Shown here: one piece after another, positions 25,395 to 40,300 of the stretch
Layout of the letters: every line of letters starts with the position of its first letter
Numbering within the stretch: position 1 is the stretch's first letter
Source of the DNA: Lumbricus terrestris
Taxonomy: Eukaryota; Annelida; Clitellata; Crassiclitellata; Lumbricidae
Direction: 5' to 3'
Assembly: GCA_949752735.1 (NCBI GenBank)
Contig: OX457044.1
Span: 16,728,685-16,792,684, forward strand
DNA length: 64,000 bases
Made by a program: the position numbers and the translations under genes
Notes under the pieces: generated by a model
What the model saw: the letters and a program-made list of their open reading frames with translations, nothing else
The model's database searches: none
Told to the model about the DNA's origin: nothing

Positions 25395-28300
25395 GAGTCC
25401 CAGCTCGAGTTGACTAATACAGTCAAGTTGACATAGCAGGTACATTTTTTCCATCAAGCTAAAGCTCTGCTGCAGTCATGTATAAGGTTTCAGTTGTAAG
25501 TGGAGCGCTAGGACTGCGGCAGCGCTGGCTGCAGCTAAGACGGCTTCTAAGACCATAAGCAATCAAGACGCAGACACGCAGGGCATCAAGAAGCTGCAGC
25601 CTCAGAACTCGTTTAATTATATATATGGCGTTTATTGATTGCACCAACCGAGAGAAAGTATAGTCAAACTGACTGGATGTAATCAAAGCATGGATAGCAT
25701 AACCTGATGATAACCGGTTATGAAGACGCCTGACTACATGATGCCAGTTCCCTATAGCGATACAAACACACCAGTGTTTGCACACACAAACACGCAAACA
25801 CTCAAAAACACAAAGCACACATAATTATGCACTGATATAAAATTATGCACATAAATACACGCACACATATTTCTCTCATCTTAAGACAGTTTATTTGGCC
25901 GCGCTGAGGTTGGGAGCGCCTCTGATTAGCCCCGTTGAAGAGGCGCTATATAAATGCATCTAATGAATAAATGAATACGCAATAATTACAAAAATCCATC
26001 ACTGCTTGAACTTCGAACGTGCCAGTCCCACGCAAGGCTATAGACAAAAGGAGGAGGGCGACGAGAACGATCTTTGTTATCACACAAGTCATGATGTAGT
26101 GTCGCTACTCGTTAAAATTTGAAAACTTGTCGTTGAAACTATACTATTACTACTATTATACTACACAAATACACGCACATACATACATACACAAAAACAC
26201 ACAGGCATGCTTGTACATGTACATGTAAGCATCCATGCAGACACACAATATGCAGTAGAAGTACAACGTGAACAAAGCACATAATAAATTATAATCATCC
26301 ATGGATCTGCAACCAGTGACATAATTCAATTCTGAGTAAGCAACGCGTACATATCTGAATATATTATATTTATTTGTTTGTTTGTTTGTATGTGCACTTG
26401 TTATAGCGCCCCTTCAAGCTTCACTGCTCAGAGGCGCTCCCGACTATATAGAGTGGACACTGCATCGGAGTTTCACGCCGAAGCGCTGAGCAATTGAGAG
26501 TGAAGGACTTGCCCAAGATCCCTACGCGGCGACTTGAGGTGGATTCGAACCTGCAACCCTTGATTTGATTTGTGTGACTGCATATTATTCGATTTGATTT
26601 GTGAGACTGCATATGATATGATTTGATTTGATTTGATTTGTGAGACTCCATATGATTTGATTTGATTTGTGTGACTGCACATGTTCAATGTTCATCCGTC
26701 CATTCAACAAACATGTCACATCCACCTCAATCTTCTATTTCTATATATTTTTATATATAGTGTCGTTTTCTAAATCCTTTTGTTCCGTTCTACCTCTGAC
26801 GATTCTGTTTGGTATCTTGTCACACCAGGATACGTGTATTCTTCTCAACAATCTATGATACGGTATATAACTATATATATATATATATTATATAAATTAT
26901 ATATATTATAATATTATATATAGTGCTTGTAATCTCTTCCTGTTTTGCCTGTATGCATCATTGACCATCAGATCATCTGTATACAAATGAGTGCTCAAAC
27001 TGTGACATAATATACACGGGCGAATGTTAGTTCTCCAACTCTATAGTCAATAGGCCTACACATCCCTTTTTCTTCCAGATCCCAGTAATCCTCCCATGAG
27101 CAGCATTTGCTTTCTTATACGCTTCTTTATTTCCCTGTCACAGCTGGTGTTCGCTGTCACTAGGCCATCGAGGTGGCAGACAGCGTATACCTCGATTCAG
27201 GACTATAGTCTACGTTTATTCTTTTTAATGATCCCATCTAAGTACACATTGCGTAGGCTACATGTTACATGTGCCATGGACTCCAATTCAGATCTCTATG
27301 TATGTGCTTACAGCTGTGTAGTGTGTGTATACAAAGGGCTGCGAATCTCCAATATAGAAAATAGGTGAGACCACTAGACCGTGTGTAACAGAGTATTAGC
27401 GAGATATAATTATATTAACATCGTGGTAATTATGACAAACAGACATTAATCGAACAGACATTTATCTTATAGAGTTAAATGAATATTCATATTTAATCAA
27501 ATTTTGATCTTGAACGTATAATATAGAATCTAGTCAGACAAAAACATGCCACAAAAAGACAATAAACAATTGAATAATGGACACAATAAATCGAAATGGA
27601 CATAACTAATCCATCAACACATGCACAGAACCGTATATTCAATTCAATTCAATTCAATTAGTTTACTGTTCCAAAGAAACAGAGCAACTTAAAGCAACTT
27701 AAAGCACACATGCATACATGCACACATGCACACATGCACACATGCACATGTACAAAAACCACCACGTGCAGAGTGTGTAAGAGTTTACGGTAATTCACTT
27801 ACGGTAGGAATCGCGAATCCGTCCGACTATTCAATAGAATATAAAACATAGCGCTATACGAGTCTCGACTAACTCCAACTATCAGTAAAATGCGCTAAGC
27901 TCAGCAATGCAGCATGCGACACGTTTCTGGAAACATTACAACTCCAAAAGCATATTCTATTTGTCGACCTACCTACTTACCCATTTTCCGATCTAGGGGG
28001 AAAATGAGACGGTATAGCCATCGATTCTTTGAACCCTAGCGACCGCCACGGTCAACCTTCTGTCCTTCTCCACATATTATGATCTTCCGTCGCGTTTCTC
28101 ATGAGTTCCTCCAAGTTCATCTTCGTTCTCTCGTGTATTTCTTCCATCCACCTCCTTCTTGGGCGTCATCTACTCCTTCGTCCCTGTCCGCAGGTCAGCA
28201 TCATCTCCTTTTCCAAACCGTTTGCTCGCATCACATGTCCGAAGAACGCCATCTTCTGCCTTACCGCTCTTTGCCCGAATGACATGTCCCTCTTTAGGGC

Positions 28301-31300
28301 TGCCAACCGTCCCGGATTCGCCGGGACAGTCCCGGAATCGACCCTGTGCGTCCCGTGTCCCGGATTGATCTCAAATTGTCCCGGAATTTGTGGTAGAGAT
28401 GTACTTGACAAAATGTTGTTATTTTGCACACTGAACTCAGCAAGTTGTGTGACGATTTTGAGTTCTGCGCTCCATTAGGCCTAAATATAAAACATGATAT
28501 AATGCTCTATGAAACTTAACGTTGTTGGCTGGACATCGAATGTTGGACAGCGATGGGTTCAAGTCTTGAAAACTTTGCAAATCACTGGCATTCAGTACGT
28601 AGTATATTGTGTCCTATGCAGGGCTGTACTGGTAAATTTTGAGGTCAGTATACACGCTGATCTCGAGAAAATTCTTTTTTTAGTCATCCGGCCAAAATCT
28701 TGGGAAATTTCGTCCATTTTTGCCGTCCAAAAAATCTGACGACCTTTTTTTTAGTCATCCGGCCAAAAAACCATCTTAAACAGCCGTGTGCGCCTGATTT
28801 AGCATACTAGCGTGTACGGTGTACCCTGCTTTTTTCCCCGCGTATACCCTACTTTTTGGGAGGTGAGTAGGCCTATACGGCGCCGTTTTTCGCTGGAGGT
28901 GAGTATACGCTGTATACCCGCGTATACCATCGTGTACAGCCCTGGTCCTATGTACTGTTAGCCCGTCCTAACGCTTTTTAAGAGATGACGTGCAGATCTC
29001 CACGACTTTGTGCCTATGCAATATAATTATGTGGATGGTGTAAGTTGGTAAGCCTAAATGTCATATCTATAGTGACTACGGGCGTCCCGGAATGGCAAAA
29101 TCAAAAGTTGGCAGCCCTATCCCTCTTGCTTGTCCTATCTCATATCTCTCATCGACATTTCTTGTACTTAAAGAGTTGCTGTGATTTCCTGTTAAACGTC
29201 GGCTCATCGTCTAAAAAAACTTGGCTTCATCCATTTATAATACTTAAAAACCAAGTTCACAGTCTCGTCAGTATGCAACTAGGTCAACTGCCTATCGTTG
29301 GTCGTATACCCAAGGCTAGAACTGTGCCGGGTCAACGAGTTCTTCCTGGTAGGCCTACCTTATAATGCACCAGCAGGTCACTTGGACTAGGTGCTTTCGT
29401 CTTAAGATGCACGCGATCACAACAGTTCGACAGCCGAGTGTGAATGGTGTAGCCTATAGTGTCTAGATATAATTCTAATAATCTGTAGTGTCTAGATATA
29501 ATTCTAATAATCTGTAGTGTCTAGATATAATTCTAATGATCTGAGACGAAGTTGTCGTGATTCTTTTGCTTACACGTGCATGGCTTTGTCACGCACGCGT
29601 ATCAATACGTCAAAGTAATCAGTGAGCGTAAGTCCTGATTAATGATCCCCGGTGGGTCTCTTATAATAAGGGTGTGTGATCAGCAATGGATAACGCAACG
29701 GGGTTTCTACGGTTGCATGCTTTCATTGAAGGATCGCCGGAAATAACAGAAATAATTATTAGGAATGTGTCAGCCTTGCAATCGTAATTGCAAGCGCAGA
29801 ATTTATATAGCGTCGCTTCAAAGAAGTCTCTAATAGGATTATAGGAGGCACCCACCATGTTGTTGTGTAAAGTGAGGTTAGACGAATGTAGCTAAGAAGA
29901 GAAATGTTATCAGTAGACAAGACAACATATCCAGCTTGAATGCCAGTGAACAGCGACTTCTTCATTGATCTCTATCTGCAAAGCGTTGTCAGCGTCACTG
30001 GCGCGAAAGTATAGGCCTACGTATACTGAATCGTATTGTATATAAGAATTGATAAAGTCCGCTGTTCACTGGCTTACAGTACCTGGCAAGAGCTATTCAG
30101 AGGCGTCTCAGTGTGATAGCCGCGAAGAACTAAGATCTAGATCTATAGAATAACCTTTCATCCTCAAGATTCCGTAGTAGAATCTAGTGGGATGCTGCCC
30201 TGATTCCTTCGCTATACTTACTTGAATATACACCGTGGTTCAAAAAAAAGTAAGCCAAACTGTTTTTCATATATCTCCAATGCCTGATAACATATCACGC
30301 TTAAATTTTCCAAATATTTAGAGAATTGGACCAAAAATATGATTCCAAAATTTCATGAGATAAAGTTGAACGGATAAAAAGATATGAATATTTCAACTTC
30401 ATATGCCGAAATTTCAGTTTACAAGCAATTTTCTGTTAGATTCAATAAAATGTAAGTCAAACTGTTTTTCATTATTTTTATGGCCTGATAATTAATCACT
30501 CTAAAATTTTCCAGATATGTAGAGAATTGAGCTAACAATATGACTCCAACAGTATGGTTTGTTTATTTAATTAAATAAGATGCTCAAAATGTCCTCCTCC
30601 TGCTTGCACGCAGGCCTGGAGGCGCTGGCGCCATTGGGCAACAGCATCGTCGATTATCCTCTGGTCCGGGCGATCCCAGACTTCAAACAAGCGTTGTTTC
30701 AGTTCGTTTAGATTATGGATTGGGGTCTGGTAGACTCGGTCTTGCATCACGCTCCACACTTTGTAGTCGACAGGATTTAAATCTGGGCTGTTAGGGGGGC
30801 ATAATGTGGGAGAAATGAAGTCTGGCGTCTCTCTTGTCAGCATTTCGATGGCTTCCTTGGCTCTGTGGGCTGGGGCACTGTCCTGTTGAAAAATAAAGCA
30901 GCCTTCTGGGGCTAGATGTCTGATTACAGGTAGAAGATGTTGTGACAGCAGAACGTCGCGATAATAGGCTCCATTAATTTTTACTCCCGGATCAATGAAG
31001 ACTAAATGGGAACGACCAAGCGTCGAAACCGCAACGGACACCATAACAGACTTGCTGAAATGAGTTCGAGTACGCAACAGTCTGTTTGCAGCAACCTGCC
31101 TTTTTTTGTACCTCGCGTCACGTACAGGCGATCATTCTGGGTGTTACTTGGTCGTGCAACGGTGAACAACTTCTCGTCAGTAAAAAAGATAAAGTCAACC
31201 ACGTGACGAGGATATTTTCTCAACAGTTGTTTTGATCTGTTCAGACGCTTCAGACGATTAGCTTCCGTCAGTTCCTGTGCTGGCTTCTTCTTAAGGCACT

Positions 31301-34300
31301 TGAGTTGAAGGTCTTTATGGATTATTCGAACAACACTGGACCGACGAATTCCGGTTTCCCTGGATATTTGACGCGTTGTTCTGTGAGTATTCGGAGCATC
31401 CTCTTGACTCAGAGCAAGATCTTCGACAAGGGCAACGTTTTCTGCAGTGCGCGATGACCTTCGTCTGCCGCTACCAATGACGCGGTCGACCGACCCTGTT
31501 ACCCATATTTTTCTAAGCAATTTATCTAATCCGCTTCTTGTCCAATGTTTTTCTGGAAACTCTCGTAGAAATTGACGGCTGCTGTAATTCTTGGATTCCA
31601 TCAAACCTTTTATCATGTGCAAATCGTCTTTACTAAAAGGCATTTTTACGGAAATTGCAACTCGTTGTTTATGTTTTTTACCGCAATATCGTCTGCTTCC
31701 GAGCAAAGAATAAAAACCGAAACTCATTAAAATACAAAAGTAAGTATGTGTATATTCTCATTTTGAAAATATTGTTAGTAATATATTATTTTAGTTTTAG
31801 ACATTTCTTTTATCAGATTAAAAATCGGTAGTCAAAGTTTGTCTTACATTTTATTGAATCTAACAGAAAATTGCATGTAAACTGAAATTTCGGAATATGA
31901 AGTTGAAAGATTTATATTTTTTTATCCGTTCAACTTTATCTCTTGAAATTTTGGAATCATATTCTTAGTCCAATTCTCTAAATACTTGGAAACTTTTAGC
32001 GTGATATGTTATCAGGCATTGGAGATATTTGAAAAACAGTTTGGCTTACTTTTTTTGAACCACGGTGTATAATATTCGAGTAAGTATATATACAGCGAAG
32101 TAATCACTAAGATTCTACTACGGAATCTTGAGGATGGGAGGTTATTCTATAGATCTAAAGAAGTGCCCATGCACGATGGCAAAGGTACAGTTTGGGGGTC
32201 ATGGAAGTATAATTGCCCGGGAAATTATGATTGTTTATATTGTTTAGCAGCACTACAAGAGAGAGAACGCGAGACGCGGATACAGAGAGTGCAATCAGAA
32301 ATCATATAGAGGACTGGAATTGAATAGGAAGCGTCTTTCTAAGGACAAGGACACGAAGGATTGACCAAGTGATGATCAGAATCTGTGAGGGGAAAATTGG
32401 AAGTGGAAAATGGGAATTGGAAAATGAGAAGTGGAAAATTGGAAGTGGAAAATGGGAAGTGGAAAATGGGAAGTGGAAAATGGGAAGTGGAAAATGGGAA
32501 GTGGAAAATGGGAAGTGGAAAATGGGAAGTAGAAAATGGGAAGTGGAAAATGGGAAGTGGAAAATGGGAAGTGGAAAATGGGAAGTGGAAAATGGGAAGT
32601 GGAAAATGGGAAGTGGAAAATGGGAAGTGTAAGAAGAGCACGAAAGAATTACTGGATTCCAAAGTAAAGACCATTAGAACCGAATCGAGTTGTTTGGAGA
32701 TGTTTTTCGACGAATCTAAGAGACTGCGGGCATTGGACAGTGATGAATGGAGAAGCTGCTCTATACGATTTATACCGGTATAGTATATTCCTACATGGAA
32801 AGACTAAGTGCTACAATCCGGTGTCGTCTTCTCTACGGTAGAATAATTTATGGAATGGACAAAAAACGTTCTAAAAACTGTTGACAGGATTTCTACAACG
32901 AATTCCATTTCCAAGATGATTGACCAGCGACTTGGGTAATCTTACGTGAAATGTAAATGCACTCGGAAACAGTCGTAGGCCTACGTCTTATGTTTGCATT
33001 TGGAAATTTATATAGCTCTTTTTCCCAGAACCTCACTTGAAACGTTATAAGTAGTGAAGGAGTACGGCTGACAGGACTGATTGCTTTTTAATTACCCGGC
33101 TGACAGGACTAATTGCTTTTTAATTGTTTTATGACTACCACTGACGGGACTAATTGCTTTTTAATTACCCCGCTGACGGGACTAATTGCTTTTTAATTGC
33201 TTTTACGACTACCACTGACGGGACTAATTGCTTTTTAATTGCTTTATGACTACTACTGACGGGACTAATTGCTTTTTAATTACCCCACTGACGGGACTAA
33301 TTGCTTTTTAATTACCACTGACGGGACTAATTGCTTTTTATTGCTGACTAATGACTTCTTTGATGTGCTTACTAATGACTTTTTATGATCGGCTGTCCCA
33401 GGAACGGGGTCCTTTGATGTGCTGACTAATGACTTCTTTGATGTGCTTACTAATGACTTTTTATTACCCTGTTGTTCCAGAAACGGGGTCCTTTGATGTG
33501 CTGACTAATGACTTCTTTGATGTGCTTACTAATGACTTTTTATTACCCTGTTGTTCCAGAAACGGCGGCACACAACTACAGTAACTGGCGGACTTTGATG
33601 ATTTGACTAATGAGTTATTGTAATGACCTGCAGCCGCGTCCAATGACTTCCTTTAATGTGCAGACTATTGATTTTTAATTACAAGATTTTTCAGAAATGC
33701 CATCCTTTGATCCAAGGAATTTGACGTTTAATGCACATTGTTTATGTCCTTGGCAATTTCATGCACAGATATTTCTGTCATCCTTTGTAAATGAAATTTA
33801 TGATATTGTTTAAAATATAGCAGACATAGTGAACTATAATATTATAACATTTATACACGCAAAAAATCTGTATACTGTCCCTCTTTTATTGTAAGCGATT
33901 CTTTTCACTTCAATTGTAGGAAGCATTCCAGTAGAGCTCAAATTTTATACAAGCATGCTTATGCGAATTAAACAGATTTGCAGAGTGGCCGAAAGATTCT
34001 TACAGCAGACAATCACCTTTTAATTTCTGTTGCACGACACACCAAAATTTTTTTTATATCAGATTCTTACTGTTGTAAACTTTTTGATTATTTTGCAGAG
34101 TATGTGCGAAGAATTATTCTGAGAGCTATAGGCCCTTCCTTTTTTTTTCAATGTAGTTTCACAATTAAACTGTGACGGCCTCACACTTCGCTTAAAGAAT
34201 TTGCAAATATCCTACGATTTGCATGGCACGATATTTGCCGCATGCGAGAAGCAACACACACACACACAGCCTCTGCTATGTTCAGATCTTTATCTAAAAT

Positions 34301-37300
34301 GTTTTACTTTTTAATTTTTACTTCTAATCAGAACTCTATAGTGCGATTCAACAGACGAGCAAACACGGGCAGATGTTGAAGAAGATGCGCTTGTTCACAA
34401 AGAGATATCTCGCCAGCGCATCGCACGACAGAAGCATCCACAGATTTGTGCAAAATGCAGTATTTGATCCATATGTTCGTACCTGTCGCTTACCGCCCGT
34501 CTCCAGATACTGTTATGAGCAGGTCTGCACACTTTATGCTACATAGGGCTTTGAGTGGTAGGACGTACCATAAACGGCTTAATTCATAGGCAATTGATTC
34601 TATTCGACAGAAGTTATTGTGACTCTTTCGGCAGACAAGGACACGCACCAACCACTATTCTTTGCATGCGAATCAAGATTTTTTGAAAGGGATAGTTTGT
34701 CACATATTCTAGATACGACGATTTGAAGAGATTACACATATGTACCGCAACAGCACAGTCTCTCTCTCTCTCTCTATCGCTGCTATTACGCTCGCTAGAT
34801 ATGCGCCCAGCCTTTAAATTTTTAGATATGTACCAGTGCCACACACACACAGAGTCTTTATTTTTGTACTTAGATAATCAAATGCACGAGCAACAGTTGC
34901 TAGAGACACACATTTTCTGACGAAGATACACGTTTGGCAAAATAGCTCGCCAGTGCGCCGTATCTGTGAACTCAGCCGCGAAGCTCTATAGCATGCGACA
35001 TTTTATCGATATCTTCGTAACTTAGCTTGCTTTAATGCCACTAAATGATATTGGTAGGCCCTTCTGCACATTGTAAGCTGTAGAGCATTGTAAGCTGTAG
35101 AGGACTTTGACTTGTATGCTGAAACTTAACCATGTCATAGTACACGAATTGCTTCTTGTCCTCAAGCTTTTCTCTTGAACAGGATTTGTCATATACAATT
35201 AGTGAGGAAAAGCGATTATCATTTCGAATGGAGATGTGCAACATGCAAGCACACAAGTTGAAAGAATCGTTTTGCATCATTCACAGATTGCACTTAGACT
35301 TACATGTCATTCAGTCAATAGATAGGCCTATTAGATTTTAAGCAGCTTTGCAACACTTAGAGAGATTTAGATTTGCTCATGCGATCTTCACTAGCTAGTA
35401 AGGAGCTAACATATTTTATATGCTAGTCGCACATTTTTTCAAAAGCGTACTCTGCAACACACGAGTGTAAGGATTTGGAGTTCGTGGGATTGTAGCGTCC
35501 ATGACAAAGAAATTCACAGCATCCTTTATGGAGGCGCTATAACTTATAGGCTAAGCGAGCAGTACGGATGAAACCTACAAACACCAGCCCCTCTCACACC
35601 ATCTTCTTCTTCTTCTTCTTCTTCTTCTTCTTCAAACTCTCAGCAATAGGTTTACTTAGCTTTGCACAGACCTATAGATTGTAACGCAAATTAAATTTTT
35701 GAGGATTGTAGACCTATACGAAAGGCCTTTGCAATAAAGTAAACAAAGTACACTTAAAATTTTAATATCATAGGAGGAATATGAGTAAGCTCAGAGGCTT
35801 TTGTTACAACAGTTAACACTTAAAGACTTTGAACTCTGCAAGATACACTGTAATGAGTTATTTTGATCGCTTGCAGACTTTAATTTCTCACCAATGTTAT
35901 TCTCTTCACAACACTCAAGATCTGCACAGAAGCTTAACACCATATTTGCACGGCATCAATTTCTACGATATCGTCTCAATTAATTGACTTTGTGGTGTCT
36001 ATGCACCGTTTGAAGATAGTCATAAATAAACACCTCCAACCATCCGTAGGGCAAACACGCAAAGCGGACGTTAGTACAATCTTTAACACGATCTATTGTA
36101 ATAGATCGATAGCGCCACAGAGACGACAGCTTATGCCCAAGCACAATTTGAAGCGTGGCCTTGCACAAACATCAAAGTCGTCATTTTATTCTGCACAACA
36201 TCGATATGACCGCATCGATATGGAGGTAGAAGATAATGCTTTGAACTTAGATCAAACAGCCAAAAGTTAATAAATCGCTTAGCCTACTGTTGGTAGTTTT
36301 ATGGCGATTCCACGTCGTCACGCACAAGACTCACCAACGTGTAGTACATTTCAATCGATTTAAAGCCAATGATGGGAATATAATTATTGGTTGTAAAATA
36401 GCAGTAGTTGATCTACATTGAACAAATTAAGCCATGGGATTGATCCACCTCCCTCACAATTCTTGTATATAATCCTGACATGCGAAAATCAGAAGAACCG
36501 TCGGAAATGAATTCGCTACAGAACGTATGTATTGCCTGTGGTGAAAATGTCAGCGAGGGAGCGGCCGGCTGTATGTCGATTGTCTATGCTGATGGGTTCA
36601 TCGCCGGGTATTCTGCGGGGGTCAGAGAACAAGAAGAACGCAACTTTGACGCTTGGTTGAGAGAAGGGGAACCTGAAGGAGAGCCAGAAGAATTACCGGA
36701 CGACTTCTATTGTAAGTTGTAATATATTAGTCCATAATTCTTAGCATGCATTTGCAGCTATAACATCATATCATTTCAGCATTTATTCTTTGCACGTAAT
36801 ATTCATAAAGCGACTCTACTCCTTCCGTCGCATTCGCCAGGGTGCAAGTTGCAATCAGAATAAAGAGATTTTTGTGAAGAGCTAGATAGATAGATGCATA
36901 AGATATTCCAAAGAGAGGAACCAATGAGAGAAAGGCTGTAAATGTTTGGTGCTGAGCTAATTATATAATGCGCCTGTTGCGCGCGCCATGTGATAAATAT
37001 GTACGAGATCTCTGTAAGACCTTAGACATATGCACGCATGCAACCTCATTCCAAAAAATTAGTCTCTACTGATTCAGATTCAGCAAATTTTTACAGAGTC
37101 TCTCTCTTCTTTGTTAAAAATTGTGCAAACGACGTGCTGGCCACTTGTGCCAAGAGCTTGCATTTCACATATGACAGGTCTTTTAACTTTATTTTGCATC
37201 AAATGCGCGATTATTTAAAATTTTCCTTCACTTACTGTGCAGATTCCTTGTTTTTCCCAATGTACATGAGCGAATATAGATTATAGGCTTGTCGTGCATT

Positions 37301-40300
37301 GTACAAATACTTTGCAGTATAAATTTGTGAATTTCATTTGTGCGGTTGGCTCTATCCTCAGCATCGTACACCTGCATAAGTTATGCTGCACTATATTATA
37401 ATATTTGCCGGCTCACACTCGAAAAATAGTGCAAACAGATGATGTTGTTTTAGAGCAAAATGCGGCAGCTTCGCCTTCATGCTGGAATAGTGCATTATTT
37501 ACATTTCGCAAAAGTTATTCTTGTCTGTTTTCTCTCTTATAGACGGAAGGACCTATTTGGAAGGCGTCGTGGATTGGGAGTCACAAACGCCAGACATATT
37601 GGCTTCTGCGTGGCAGGCGGCCAATGTGTTGGAAGATGGTGAGAACAGCATGGAGAATTTCTACTACCTTCCAGCCATAAGTGAGGTCGACGTTGCAGCA
37701 GGTTTTGCTGACGACGAGAACAGCTTTTCGTCACAAACCGTTGAAGTTGGATCAGACGAAAGCGAGGAAGATGAAGATGACATTATTATGTTGACCTAGT
37801 GTCGAAATTTTTATAAGAAGAAATTTTATACTATTAAAATTTTAAGTGTACTTTGTTTACTTTATTTTAAATTCATACAAGAAGTTGAAGCATTATGTAA
37901 GTTTCGAAAAGGGATATGACACAATATTCGAGAGTACAATAAGATGTGTTGCTAGAATTTATATAGACCCTAACAACAAATTTAAAGGTGCGAGATTGAA
38001 TCATATGTGCGCACTCTGACGAATAAATATGTAGTTTCAAGAAGATCTGAATAGATTCTCTTCTATTCGTTAGGGATAAAATGATGGACGATCAGATTTG
38101 CACCGAACATGCACAATTGTATGAATCTTATTACCTTTGGAAAGCGCTAAGTCTCATATTACCATGCATTTACGCCTTAAGCATCATACGACATTAAAGC
38201 AAAGACCTTATAACGATATCTTTGATTAATCTAAGAATGTACTCTACAGCAAATTTCCAATAACATAAAATCACAAGCAAAGGCCTTTCGTATAGGTCTA
38301 CAATCCTCAAAAATTTAATTTGCGTTACAATCTATAGGTCTGTGCAAAGCTAAGTAAACCTATTGCTGAGAGTTTGAAGAAGAAGAAGAAGAAGAAGAAG
38401 AAGAAGATGGTGTGAGAGGGGCTGGTGTTTGTAGGTTTCATCCGTACTGCTCGCTTAGCCTATAAGTTATAGCGCCTCCATAAAGGATGCTGTGAATTTC
38501 TTTGTCATGGACGCTACAATCCTACGAACTCCAAATCCTTACACTCGTGTGTTGCAGAGTACGCTTTTGAAAAAATGTGCGACTAGCATATAAAATATGT
38601 TAGCTCCTTACTAGCTAGTGAAGATCGCATGAGCAAATCTAAATCTCTCTAAGTGTTGCAAAGCTGCTTAAAATCTAATAGGCCTATCTATTGACTGAAT
38701 GACATGTAAGTCTAAGTGCAATCTGTGAATGATGCAAAACGATTCTTTCAACTTGTGTGCTTGCATGTTGCACATCTCCATTCGAAATGATAATCGCTTT
38801 TCCTCACTAATTGTATATGACAAATCCTGTTCAAGAGAAAAGCTTGAGGACAAGAAGCAATTCGTGTACTATGACATGGTTAAGTTTCAGCATACAAGTC
38901 AAAGTCCTCTACAGCTTACAATGCTCTACAGCTTACAATGTGCAGAAGGGCCTACCAATATCATTTAGTGGCATTAAAGCAAGCTAAGTTACGAAGATAT
39001 CGATAAAATGTCGCATGCTATAGAGCTTCGCGGCTGAGTTCACAGATACGGCGCACTGGCGAGCTATTTTGCCAAACGTGTATCTTCGTCAGAAAATGTG
39101 TGTCTCTAGCAACTGTTGCTCGTGCATTTGATTATCTAAGTACAAAAATAAAGACTCTGTGTGTGTGTGGCACTGGTACATATCTAAAAATTTAAAGGCT
39201 GGGCGCATATCTAGCGAGCGTAATAGCAGCGATAGAGAGAGAGAGAGAGACTGTGCTGTTGCGGTACATATGTGTAATCTCTTCAAATCGTCGTATCTAG
39301 AATATGTGACAAACTATCCCTTTCAAAAAATCTTGATTCGCATGCAAAGAATAGTGGTTGGTGCGTGTCCTTGTCTGCCGAAAGAGTCACAATAACTTCT
39401 GTCGAATAGAATCAATTGCCTATGAATTAAGCCGTTTATGGTACGTCCTACCACTCAAAGCCCTATGTAGCATAAAGTGTGCAGACCTGCTCATAACAGT
39501 ATCTGGAGACGGGCGGTAAGCGACAGGTACGAACATATGGATCAAATACTGCATTTTGCACAAATCTGTGGATGCTTCTGTCGTGCGATGCGCTGGCGAG
39601 ATATCTCTTTGTGAACAAGCGCATCTTCTTCAACATCTGCCCGTGTTTGCTCGTCTGTTGAATCGCACTATAGAGTTCTGATTAGAAGTAAAAATTAAAA
39701 AGTAAAACATTTTAGATAAAGATCTGAACATAGCAGAGGCTGTGTGTGTGTGTGTTGCTTCTCGCATGCGGCAAATATCGTGCCATGCAAATCGTAGGAT
39801 ATTTGCAAATTCTTTAAGCGAAGTGTGAGGCCGTCACAGTTTAATTGTGAAACTACATTGAAAAAAAAAGGAAGGGCCTATAGCTCTCAGAATAATTCTT
39901 CGCACATACTCTGCAAAATAATCAAAAAGTTTACAACAGTAAGAATCTGATATAAAAAAAATTTTGGTGTGTCGTGCAACAGAAATTAAAAGGTGATTGT
40001 CTGCTGTAAGAATCTTTCGGCCACTCTGCAAATCTGTTTAATTCGCATAAGCATGCTTGTATAAAATTTGAGCTCTACTGGAATGCTTCCTACAATTGAA
40101 GTGAAAAGAATCGCTTACAATAAAAGAGGGACAGTATACAGATTTTTTGCGTGTATAAATGTTATAATATTATAGTTCACTATGTCTGCTATATTTTAAA
40201 CAATATCATAAATTTCATTTACAAAGGATGACAGAAATATCTGTGCATGAAATTGCCAAGGACATAAACAATGTGCATTAAACGTCAAATTCCTTGGATC

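Larger units (their letters stand above)
30138..32157. repeat. Older palindrome split at its centre by the mariner
   Basis: The flanks of the mariner are inverted copies of each other: 30138-30230 and 32068-32157 share CTATAGAATAACCT, CATCCTCAAGATTCCGTAG and TACTTACT[TC]GAATAT. Removing the mariner and one TA leaves a near-perfect palindrome of about 180 bp with the target TA in the loop. Confidence 0.85.

Noticed and set aside
32369..32783. GGAAGTGGAAAATG array as a possible CRISPR or coding repeat
   Set aside because: Units are contiguous with no spacers, and all frames are open; a plain minisatellite in a eukaryote.
33978..35341. Small ORFs in the element arms (60-80 codons)
   Set aside because: They occur identically in both arms but overlap on both strands, are AT-rich and show no motif; probably chance.
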